Source: JBFWVR01 sp050246635
GTDB taxonomy: Bacteria > Acidobacteriota > Vicinamibacteria > Vicinamibacterales > UBA2999
Direction: 5' to 3'
Assembly: GCA_050246635.1 (NCBI GenBank)
Contig: JBFWVR010000004.1
Coordinates: 124,001-188,000, forward strand
Length of the DNA stretch: 64,000 nt
Shown here: one piece after another, positions 40,313 to 48,839 of the stretch
Layout: every line of letters begins with the position of its first letter
Numbering within the stretch: the first letter of the stretch is position 1
Notes under the pieces: model-generated
The model's input: only the letters and a program-made list of their open reading frames with translations
Database searches by the model: none
What the model was told of the DNA's origin: nothing
Translations under genes and position numbers: made by a program

Positions 40313-40410
40313 TGAATTGAGAATCAAGAAAACGGAATCAAGAAAGGAATTACCGAATTCGGAATTGCTGAATTCCTTTCCGAATTCCGTTTTCTTGATT
40401 CTTTATTCTG
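40313..40410. repeat. AT-rich hairpin element, copy 3
   Basis: About 98 bp. The arms share AGAATCAAGAAAACGGAAT exactly in inverted orientation and GAAAGGAATT nearer the loop. It sits between the convergent phosphatase and deoxyhypusine-synthase-like genes and adjoins another inverted repeat at 40408-40452. Confidence 0.88.
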
Positions 40411-40445
40411 GTGACGGGACACAGGAGACAAGTCCCCGTGTCCCG

Positions 40446-40452
<7 letters not shown>
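40408..40452. terminator. 15-bp inverted repeat at the end of the deoxyhypusine-synthase-like gene
   Basis: CTGGTGACGGGACAC (40408-40422) and GTGTCCCGTCACCAG (40438-40452) form a perfect 15-bp stem. The right arm contains the stop codon of the minus-strand gene (40446-40448). It may terminate that transcript. Confidence 0.5.
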
Positions 40453-41438
<986 letters not shown>

Positions 41439-41581
41439 CTTCAGGGTCCTCCTGGGACACGGCACGCGTTGGACGGCCGCGGCCGTCCGGGAGGCTCGAC
41501 AGGAATGTTCACATCTTACCCTCTGGCCCGTCCGGGCGCCACGGCGCCAGCCGCCCGCACGCAGGGCCTTGCATCTGCTGG

Positions 41582-41587
41582 TACAAT
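41582..41587 (+). promoter_or_regulatory. Extended -10 element upstream of the M14 gene
   Basis: TGGTACAAT (TACAAT at 41582-41587 with the upstream TGn) 48 bases before ATG 41636. A -35 is not evident, as expected for an extended -10 promoter. Confidence 0.4.
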
Positions 41588-41635
41588 CCGCGGGTCGCCG
41601 CGAGGCGGCGACCGGATCCAACACGACTGCACCCG

Positions 41636-43354
41636 ATGTTTGCCGACATGAGGCACCTTCGTCTCATCCTCGTCTTCCTCGCGGCGCTCGGCACCGTCGG
41701 CGTCGCCCAGGACACGCCCGACCTCAGGACGCGCGCCGAGACCTCCGCGTTCGTCGAGACCAGTTCGTACGACGACGTGCTGCGGCTGGTGGACGGCCTC
41801 GTGCAGGCCAGCCGCCTGGCCACGTGGGAGCGCTTCGGCGAGTCCCTCGAGGGCCGCGCGCTGCCCCTGCTCATGCTCTCGAACCCGTCGGTGGTCACGC
41901 CCGAGGCGGCCCATCGCCTGGGGCGGCCGATCGTCCTGGTGATGGCCAACATCCACGGCGGGGAGGTCGAGGGCAAGGAGGCGTCGCTGATGCTCGCCCG
42001 CCGCCTGGCGATGGGCGACCTCCAGCCGCTGCTCCGCGAGTGCGTGGTGCTCATCGCGCCGATCTACAACGCCGACGGCAACGAGAAGATCAGCCCGGAG
42101 AACCGTGCCTCACAGAACGGCCCGGTGGCCGGCGTCGGCACCCGCGAGAACGCCTCCGGTCTCGACCTCAACCGCGACTACATGAAGCTGGAGTCGCCCG
42201 AGGCGCGTGCCCTGATGGGGCTCTTCGCCCGTTGGGACCCGCATGTCGTGATCGACCTCCACACGACCGACGGGTCGTACCACGGGTTCCACCTGACCTA
42301 CGCCCCGTCGTTGAACCCGAACGCCGACCCGCGGCTCATCGAGCTCGCCCGCGACCGCCTGCTCCCCGCGATCAGGGCGGCCATGCGCGAGCAGCACGGG
42401 TTCGACACCTACTACTACGGCAACTTCGCGTCCGACAGCGGCGAGGGCGATGCCGGGCCACGGGTCGACCCGGAGCACCCCGGCGACACGGTGTGGCGCA
42501 CCTTCGACCACCGGCCCCGCTTCGGCAACAACTACGTCGGCCTCCGCAACCGTGTCGCGATCCTGTCGGAGGCGTATTCCTACCTCGATTTCGAGAGCCG
42601 CATCCACGCCACCGAGGCCTTCGTGGAGGAGGCGTTGAAGGCCGTGGTGGGCAACGCGTCGCGCATCACGCAGCTCACCTCGCGCATCGATCGGGAGACC
42701 GTGACGATGGGCGGGCAGGTGATGCCGGTGGGCACCAGCGCCGCCGCCAGGCGGGCGCGCGAGGAGCGCAACCAGGGCGTGGCCTTCGAGCTGCAGGCGC
42801 TGCCCGAGCCCGCGACCATCCTGCTGGGGGACGTGGAGACGCGGCCCAACCCCCGTTCGGGCCTCGACATGCGCGTGCGCACCGACATGGCGGTGCCGGT
42901 GCCGATGAAGGACTACGGCACCTTCACGGCGACGCGCTCGGTGATGATGCCGCGAGGCTGGATCCTTCCGAGAGGCATCGTCGAGTCGGGCCGCCTGGCG
43001 CTCGCGCTCGAGCGCCTGCGGTTGCACGGGGTCGAGGTGCAGACCGTGCAGGCGGCGGCGACCGTCGACGTCGAGCGATTCGTCATCGAGACCGTGACCC
43101 GCGCCCCCCAGGAGTCGCAGGGGCACAACGAGGTGCGCCTCACGGGCCACTACGAGCCCGCCAAGCTGCTCGTGCAGGAAGGTGCCCTCTACGTCAGCGC
43201 CCGCCAGCCGCTGTCACGCCTCGCGTTCTACCTGATGAACCCCGAGACGGACGATGGCTTCGCGACGTGGGAGATCATCACGGAAGGCATCGCCCCGGGC
43301 GAGACGTTTCCCATCTACCGGGTGACGTCACCGGGTGGGCTGCGGGTGGAATAG
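41636..43354 (+). CDS. Secreted M14-family zinc carboxypeptidase
   Basis: 572 residues; signal peptide (LILVFLAALGTVGVAQ). The M14 domain is marked by the zinc ligands in ANIHGGEVEGKE and DLHTTDGSYHGF, and the substrate-binding arginine in LDLNRDYMKLE. A C-terminal beta-rich region of ~200 residues follows. M14 enzymes remove C-terminal residues from peptides; the long form with this tail is common among secreted bacterial carboxypeptidases. ATG 41636 was kept; ATG 41648 starts just before the signal peptide and is equally possible. Confidence 0.9.
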   Translation: MFADMRHLRLILVFLAALGTVGVAQDTPDLRTRAETSAFVETSSYDDVLRLVDGLVQASRLATWERFGESLEGRALPLLMLSNPSVVTPEAAHRLGRPIVLVMANIHGGEVEGKEASLMLARRLAMGDLQPLLRECVVLIAPIYNADGNEKISPENRASQNGPVAGVGTRENASGLDLNRDYMKLESPEARALMGLFARWDPHVVIDLHTTDGSYHGFHLTYAPSLNPNADPRLIELARDRLLPAIRAAMREQHGFDTYYYGNFASDSGEGDAGPRVDPEHPGDTVWRTFDHRPRFGNNYVGLRNRVAILSEAYSYLDFESRIHATEAFVEEALKAVVGNASRITQLTSRIDRETVTMGGQVMPVGTSAAARRAREERNQGVAFELQALPEPATILLGDVETRPNPRSGLDMRVRTDMAVPVPMKDYGTFTATRSVMMPRGWILPRGIVESGRLALALERLRLHGVEVQTVQAAATVDVERFVIETVTRAPQESQGHNEVRLTGHYEPAKLLVQEGALYVSARQPLSRLAFYLMNPETDDGFATWEIITEGIAPGETFPIYRVTSPGGLRVE

Positions 43355-43382
43355 CGCCAGACCAGCCATGGCCTTCCTCCCT

Positions 43383-43418
43383 GAGCTTCGTGAGCTTCGT
43401 GGACTTCGTGCCCTTCGT
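43383..43418 (+). repeat. Tandem 9-bp array (GnnCTTCGT), 4 units
   Basis: Units GAGCTTCGT, GAGCTTCGT, GGACTTCGT, GCCCTTCGT, followed by GGCTGG, between the convergent M14 and molybdenum-hydroxylase genes. Confidence 0.85.
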
Positions 43419-43446
43419 GGCTGGTTTGTTCCGAGGTCTGCTGCCG

Positions 43447-45777
43447 TTACAGGCTGTAGCCCGCCCGCGCAAACGGCATCACTCTGAGTCTCTCCCCCGT
43501 GAGGGCGGCGACGGCGTTAGCCAGGGCCGGCGCCGCGGGTGGGACCGGAATCTCGCCGAAGCCGGTCGGCCGTGTCGTGCTCGGCAGGATCACCACCTCG
43601 ATGACCCTGGGGATCTCCCGGTGGCGGATCAGGCGATACCGGTCGAAGTTGCGGGTCGCCGCACGGCCGTCCGCGATTGGCACGTCGGCGAAGAACGCCG
43701 TGCCGATGCCGTCGATGGCGCCGCCCTGGGCCTGCGCCTCGAGTCCCGACAGGTTCACCGGCTGGCCGACGTCGAGCACGATGAGCAGGCGGTGGATGGT
43801 GACGCGCTTCCGCGCGTCCACGGAGACCTCCGCGACCTGCGCGCAGTAGGACCCGAACGTGTGGTGTGAGGCGAAGCCGATCGCCCGTCCCTCGGCCGGG
43901 CGACGACCGTAGCCGCCACGGTCCGCGGCCGCGAGGATGACCCGCTTCATCCGCGCCGGGTCATACGGCGACGGGTTCGCTGGGTTGGCCGGCATGTCGC
44001 CGGGCTCCCCGAGGAAGTCGAGCCGCATGTCCACGGCGCTCCGGCCGGCGGCCGTCGCGAGCTCGTCGATCACCGACTCGATGACGAACGCGTTCGCCAC
44101 GTGTGACGGCGCACGCCACGCCCCGACGGGGACGCCCGAGGTGGGCTGCCCGTAGCGCAGGCGGGCATTCGGGATACGGGTCGGCTGCAGGTCCGGCTCG
44201 GTCTGTTCGAGCGTGTCCACGCGCCCGATGTACGAGCCGTACATCTCGGTGGACCACGCGGGCCGCGGATCCCGGCGGTACGCGTTGCGCGAGACGCTCA
44301 CGATCGTGTGGTCCCACGCGGTGACGCGCCCGGACGCATCGGCCCCCGCGCGCAGCCGCTGCATGCCGGCGCCGCGATAGTAGTCGTGCGCCAGGTCGCC
44401 CTCGCGCGTCTCGACCACCTGGATGGGCCGTCCCGTCGCGCGGGAGATCACCGCCGCCTCCGCCGCGAAGTCCGACATGAGCCGCCGGCCGAACCCGCCG
44501 CCGATGCGGGTCGACTGCACGTGCACGCGCTCGGGAGGGATGCCGAGCGCGGCAGCCACCACCTGACGCCCACTACCCGGCATCTGCAGCGGCCCGCGGA
44601 TGTAGCACTCGCCGTCCCGGAACTCGGCGGTGCAGTTGTGCGGCTCGAGGGTCGCGTGCGAGACGAAGCCGTACTCGAACGTGGCATCCACGGTGTGGGC
44701 GGCCGCGGCGAGCGCGGTCTCCACCGAGCCGCTGTCGTGCAGCGTGTCCACGGGCGTCTCCAGGAGCTCGCGAAACTGCGCGGTCAGCGTCTCGCTGCTC
44801 TCGGTGGCATGCCGGCCCTCGGACCACTCCACGCGCAGGGCCTCGCGCCCCTTGAACGCCGCCCACGTCGAGTCGGCGACCACGGCGACGCCCGACATCA
44901 TGAACGTCGGATTGTCGAGCCCGTGCACCTGGACGACGTCGAGCACGCCAGGCACGGCACGGGCGGCGGTGTCGTCCACGCGGAGCGGACGGCCGTCGAA
45001 GACCGGCGCCTTCGCGATGGCCGCGTACTTCATCCCCGGCAGCTTCACGTCGAGCCCGAACAGGCGCTCGCCCCGGACGATGGCACCGTTGTCCACGTTC
45101 GGCACGCGCGTGCCGATGATGGTGTAGCGCGACGGGTTCTTCATCGGCACGTCGCCCTCGGGGACCGGGAGGCGCGCCGCGCGCGTGGCCAGTGCTCCGT
45201 AGGTGGCCTCGTGTCCTCCGCGGCCGCGCACGACCCCGGCCGCGGTCTCGCAGGCCTCGGCCGCGACACCCCACTCGGCCGCCGCTGCCTGCACGAGCAG
45301 CCATCGTGCGGTGGCGCCAAGCTTTCGCAGGTGGTCCCAGTCGTAGCGCACCGCATCGCTGCCCCCCGACCCCTGGCCGCGGTACTTCTCCTGGTCGAGC
45401 GGTGCGAGCTCGATCCTCACTCGCGACCAGTCGGCGTCCAGCTCGTCGGCCAGCAGCATCGGGAGCGTGGTCTTCGTCCCTTCGCCCATGTCGGGCTGTG
45501 CGGACCAGAGCGTCACGGTGTCGTCCGGGTCGATACGGATGTAGGCCGATGGCTGGAAGGCTGCCACATCAGGGGCCTGTCCCTCGAGTGTGGAGGCATC
45601 GACGCGGCTCCAGTGCAGGGCCACCAGCAGCCCTCCAGAGGCCGCGAGCGACACGCGGAGGAAGGCGCGGCGATCCAGGCCACGCGCGGCGACGTCCAGC
45701 GTGCCGTCATCTCCCGTGAGGACGTAACGGCCATGGCGGCTCGCCTCGAGCACCTGCTGTCGGGTCGTGAACATCAT
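43447..45777 (-). CDS. iorB: Molybdopterin-binding subunit of an isoquinoline-1-oxidoreductase-like hydroxylase
   Basis: 776 residues. The N-terminus has a Tat-type signal (DRRAFLRVSLAASGG, near residue 34), so the enzyme is exported folded with its cofactor. The rest is the xanthine-oxidase-type Mo domain: QPDMGEGTKT, HNCTAEF, RIGGGFGRR, VGAWRAPSHVANAF and the catalytic glutamate near GFGEIPVPPAAPALANAV. The protein lacks FAD, as in the IorAB type in which a small 2Fe-2S subunit passes electrons to a cytochrome. It starts at ATG 45777, overlapping the ADOP permease stop by four bases. Substrate unknown; the family oxidises N-heterocycles and aldehydes. Confidence 0.9.
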   Translation of the reverse strand: MMFTTRQQVLEASRHGRYVLTGDDGTLDVAARGLDRRAFLRVSLAASGGLLVALHWSRVDASTLEGQAPDVAAFQPSAYIRIDPDDTVTLWSAQPDMGEGTKTTLPMLLADELDADWSRVRIELAPLDQEKYRGQGSGGSDAVRYDWDHLRKLGATARWLLVQAAAAEWGVAAEACETAAGVVRGRGGHEATYGALATRAARLPVPEGDVPMKNPSRYTIIGTRVPNVDNGAIVRGERLFGLDVKLPGMKYAAIAKAPVFDGRPLRVDDTAARAVPGVLDVVQVHGLDNPTFMMSGVAVVADSTWAAFKGREALRVEWSEGRHATESSETLTAQFRELLETPVDTLHDSGSVETALAAAAHTVDATFEYGFVSHATLEPHNCTAEFRDGECYIRGPLQMPGSGRQVVAAALGIPPERVHVQSTRIGGGFGRRLMSDFAAEAAVISRATGRPIQVVETREGDLAHDYYRGAGMQRLRAGADASGRVTAWDHTIVSVSRNAYRRDPRPAWSTEMYGSYIGRVDTLEQTEPDLQPTRIPNARLRYGQPTSGVPVGAWRAPSHVANAFVIESVIDELATAAGRSAVDMRLDFLGEPGDMPANPANPSPYDPARMKRVILAAADRGGYGRRPAEGRAIGFASHHTFGSYCAQVAEVSVDARKRVTIHRLLIVLDVGQPVNLSGLEAQAQGGAIDGIGTAFFADVPIADGRAATRNFDRYRLIRHREIPRVIEVVILPSTTRPTGFGEIPVPPAAPALANAVAALTGERLRVMPFARAGYSL

Positions 45778-48194
45778 TCGCTCCTCATCACGCGCATGGG
45801 ATCGACGGCCGTCGCGCGCCGCGCGGGCACGAAGGCCGCGAGGCCGGCGCAGCAGGCCAGGGCCAGGAAGACGGCGGCGGGCACATGGGGCGGGACCGAC
45901 CCGTCCATGCCGTCGATGAACGCCGGCAGCGCCCGCGCGAGCCAGACGCCACCGGCCGCGGCGGCCGCGAGCCCCGCGGCGACCAGGCCGGCCGCGCGCT
46001 GCAGGACCCCGCGGCGCACCTGCCGTGGGGTGGCGCCAATCGCGAGCCGGATGCCGAACTCGCGGGCGCGCTCCGACACCGCGTACGCCAGCACGCCGTA
46101 CACCCCGACCGCTGCCAGCAGCAGGCCGCTGAGCGCGAAGAGGGCTGCCGCGGTGGAGCCGAGCCGCTCGCGCTCGAGCGTGGACTCGTACAGGGCGCGC
46201 ATGGGCGTGGGGGACGGAACGGGCAGCGTGGCGTCGACGGCGCCAATCGCCGCGCGGGCCGTGCGTACGAGCGCCGCCTCGTCCAGCGGCGAGCGCAGCA
46301 TCAGGTGCAGCTCGTCGCCCGCCGCCGCGCCGGCGTGCTGCGCATACGGCAGGTACCACGTCTCTTCCCAGTCGCCCCAGTCCTCGACGTCGCCCGCGAT
46401 GCCGACGACGGTGAACCACGGGCGGTCGGGCCGCGCGATGCGCACGCGTTGTCCCACCGGATCGGCACCTGGCCAGAAGCGTTCCGCCATCCGGGCGCTG
46501 ATGACGGCAACCGGCGCGGACTCCGCGGTGTCGCCGGCCGTGATGCCACGCCCCCTCAGGATCGGAATCCCCATCGTCTCGAAGAAGTGCGGCCCGACGA
46601 GGCGATGGTTCACGACGGGGGCGCTGGTGGCTGAAACGGGCGGTTGTCCTGCGACGTCGATTGGCGCGCCCCAGTTGCCACGCTCCAGCGGGTTGATCGA
46701 CGCCACGCTGGCCGCCTCGATTCCGGGCGCGGCCTCGAGCGCCTCGGTGAGGCGCGTCACCAGCGACGCGCGCTGTGCGGGCTCCGCGTAGCGTGACTGC
46801 GGCACGCCCACCTGGATGGCCATCAACCCGTCGGGGCGCAGTCCGAGATTGCGATCGAGCAGGCGCTGCAGGTGATCGGTCAGCAGGCCGGCGCCGAAGA
46901 GGAGGAGGGCCGCCATCGCAATCTGGCTGACGACGAGGCCGCTCATCAGCTGATGCCCGCCCGTGGCGCCCCGGCTCTCGGTGCGCAGCGCCGCGGCGAC
47001 GTCCGCGCGCGATGCGCGGAGGGCCGGCAGCAGCCCGGCGAGCACGCCCGCGGCCGTCGTCACCGCGGTGACGAAGAGCGCGGCGCGCCAGTCGAACGCC
47101 GCGTCCCCAAGCGCGAGCTCGTCCCTGAGGACATGCGGCACGAGCATCGTCGCGGTGCTGGCGAGGAGGCGCGTCAGACCCAGGCCGGCGATGGCCCCCG
47201 CGGCCGCGAGTACCAGGCTCTCGACGAGCAGCGACCGTGTCTGCCGGGCCCGGCTGGCGCCCAGTGCGGCGCGTACCGCGATCTCACGCGTCCGGCGGAC
47301 GCCTCGCGCGAGCAGCAGCGTGGCGACGTTGGCGCACGCCAGCACCAGCAGCAGTCCCACGGCGCCAAACAGCAGCAGCGCCACCTGCCCATCGTCTCCG
47401 ATGACTGACGTGCGAAGCGGCGTGGCCTGCAGTCCCATGTCGGCCGTGTCGGGATAGGCCCGGCCCACGGCGGCGGCGACCGCGTGGAGCTCCGAACGGG
47501 CCGCGGCCAGCGTGACGCCTGGTGCAAGACGGGCGATGGTCAGGAGCGACAGCGGCGCGGCCTCCTCCACGATCTCGGGCGTCCAGACGTCGGAGAGATA
47601 CGGGAAGCGGAATCCGCGTGGCATCACGCCGACTATCGTGACGGGACGATCGTCGAGTTGCACCGCCCGGCCCACGATGTCGGGCGCTCCGCCGTAGTGC
47701 TGCTGCCAGAGCGCGTAGCTGATGACGGCGACGCCCGAGTCGCGTCCGAGCCGCGCTTCGTCGGCGGTGAAGACGCGTCCAGCCGCGGGTGGAAGGCCGA
47801 GCAGGTCGAGGGCGCCGGGAGAGACGAAGGATGCGCTGACCGAGAGCGGCTCGTTCGTGCCGGCCAGCGTCAGCGTCGCACCGCGGAAGCCGGCGACCGC
47901 GTCGAACGACGAGTCGGAGCTTGCGGCGCGATCGCGCAGGCCGTAGAAGCTGCGGGCCCAGTTGCTGGTCACGATGCGCGTGCCGTCCGGTCCGACCTGG
48001 AACTGCTGTACGCGTACAAGCCGGGCCTCGTCGGCGAGGGGCAGTGGCCGGAAGAGCGCGTTGTTCACCACGCCGAACATCGCGGCCGTGCCGGCGATGC
48101 CGGCGGCAAACGTCGTGACGACGGTGGCCGTGAAGCGCCACTCGAGGCGCATGCGCCTCGCCGCCTCGCGGATGTCGCTCCAGTGCCCCGTCAT
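45774..48194 (-). CDS. ADOP-type permease inside the molybdenum-hydroxylase operon
   Basis: 806 residues. FtsX/MacB halves repeat as in other ADOP proteins: an N-terminal helix region (TTFAAGIAGTAAMFGVVNNALFRPLP), a periplasmic core, three helices near 265-420, a second core and three helices before the end in VDPMRVMRSE. It has no PadR-linked prefix domain. What is odd is its place: its start overlaps the iorA-like stop and its stop overlaps the iorB-like start, each by four bases, so it is translated between the two subunits of one enzyme. A role in export or in assembly of that enzyme is possible but only inferred. Confidence 0.9.
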   Translation of the reverse strand: MTGHWSDIREAARRMRLEWRFTATVVTTFAAGIAGTAAMFGVVNNALFRPLPLADEARLVRVQQFQVGPDGTRIVTSNWARSFYGLRDRAASSDSSFDAVAGFRGATLTLAGTNEPLSVSASFVSPGALDLLGLPPAAGRVFTADEARLGRDSGVAVISYALWQQHYGGAPDIVGRAVQLDDRPVTIVGVMPRGFRFPYLSDVWTPEIVEEAAPLSLLTIARLAPGVTLAAARSELHAVAAAVGRAYPDTADMGLQATPLRTSVIGDDGQVALLLFGAVGLLLVLACANVATLLLARGVRRTREIAVRAALGASRARQTRSLLVESLVLAAAGAIAGLGLTRLLASTATMLVPHVLRDELALGDAAFDWRAALFVTAVTTAAGVLAGLLPALRASRADVAAALRTESRGATGGHQLMSGLVVSQIAMAALLLFGAGLLTDHLQRLLDRNLGLRPDGLMAIQVGVPQSRYAEPAQRASLVTRLTEALEAAPGIEAASVASINPLERGNWGAPIDVAGQPPVSATSAPVVNHRLVGPHFFETMGIPILRGRGITAGDTAESAPVAVISARMAERFWPGADPVGQRVRIARPDRPWFTVVGIAGDVEDWGDWEETWYLPYAQHAGAAAGDELHLMLRSPLDEAALVRTARAAIGAVDATLPVPSPTPMRALYESTLERERLGSTAAALFALSGLLLAAVGVYGVLAYAVSERAREFGIRLAIGATPRQVRRGVLQRAAGLVAAGLAAAAAGGVWLARALPAFIDGMDGSVPPHVPAAVFLALACCAGLAAFVPARRATAVDPMRVMRSE

Positions 48195-48670
48195 CGGCGG
48201 GCCGTGCCGGACGCGGCAATCTCCGCGGCGCGTTTCACCGCCGCGTGGATGCGTGTGTAGGTGCCGCAGCGACAGAGGTTGCCGTTCATCGCTGTGTCGA
48301 TCTGTTCATCCGAGGGCGCTGGCGTCGAGGCCAGCAGCGCCGCAGCCGACATGATCTGGCCGGCCTGGCAATAGCCGCACTGCGGCACGTCGAGCTCGAG
48401 CCAGGCGCGCTGGACCGGGTGGTCGGCGGCGGGGGCCAGCCCCTCGATCGTGGTGACCGCGGCGGTGCCGACCCGTCCCACGGGTGTGGTGCACGACCGC
48501 ACCGGTCGCCCGTCGAGGTGCACGGTGCAGGCGCCGCAGAAGCCCCCGCCGCAGCCGAACTTCGTGCCGGCGAGATCGAGGTGGTCCCGGAGGACCCAGA
48601 GGAGCGGCGTGTCCGGATCCAGCTCGACCGTCCGCGCCTGCCCGTTGATGTGAAGGGTGATGGTCGCCAT
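48191..48670 (-). CDS. iorA: 2Fe-2S subunit of an isoquinoline-1-oxidoreductase-like hydroxylase
   Basis: 159 residues with the two iron-sulphur domains of molybdenum hydroxylases. The first, ferredoxin-like, has C40, C45, C48 and C60 (KFGCGGGFCGACTV). The second has C98, C101, C133 and C135 (PQCGYCQAGQ, NLCRCGTY). It carries electrons from the Mo site to an external acceptor. ATG 48670 (MATITLHING) fits the domain start; an ATG two codons upstream is also possible. First gene of the operon iorA - ADOP - iorB. No signal peptide, so export probably occurs by hitch-hiking on the Tat signal of the large subunit. Confidence 0.93.
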   Translation of the reverse strand: MATITLHINGQARTVELDPDTPLLWVLRDHLDLAGTKFGCGGGFCGACTVHLDGRPVRSCTTPVGRVGTAAVTTIEGLAPAADHPVQRAWLELDVPQCGYCQAGQIMSAAALLASTPAPSDEQIDTAMNGNLCRCGTYTRIHAAVKRAAEIAASGTARR

Positions 48671-48788
48671 GGACATAGCGACGATGAGTGTCGTGGAATC
48701 GCCGTGTCCGGGGCCCGAAGCCACGCCGAGGTTTTGCCGAGGTGTGACGGATGGTGGGATGGGTGGGTGAATGGGAATGCTTTTCCAA

Positions 48789-48820
48789 AATCACAAGATC
48801 ACGAGATCACCAGATCACCA
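48789..48820 (+). repeat. Tandem 8-bp array (GATCACCA), 4 units
   Basis: Octamers AATCACAA, GATCACGA, GATCACCA, GATCACCA, followed by AATT. Located 19 bases before the GTG of the CadC-like gene. Confidence 0.88.
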
Positions 48821-48839
48821 AATTTCATAGACTGCGAGG

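Noticed and set aside
45778..46419. Upstream extension of the molybdopterin subunit
   Set aside because: The frame is open, but it overlaps the ADOP permease and the Tat signal and ATGATG at 45777 mark the real start.
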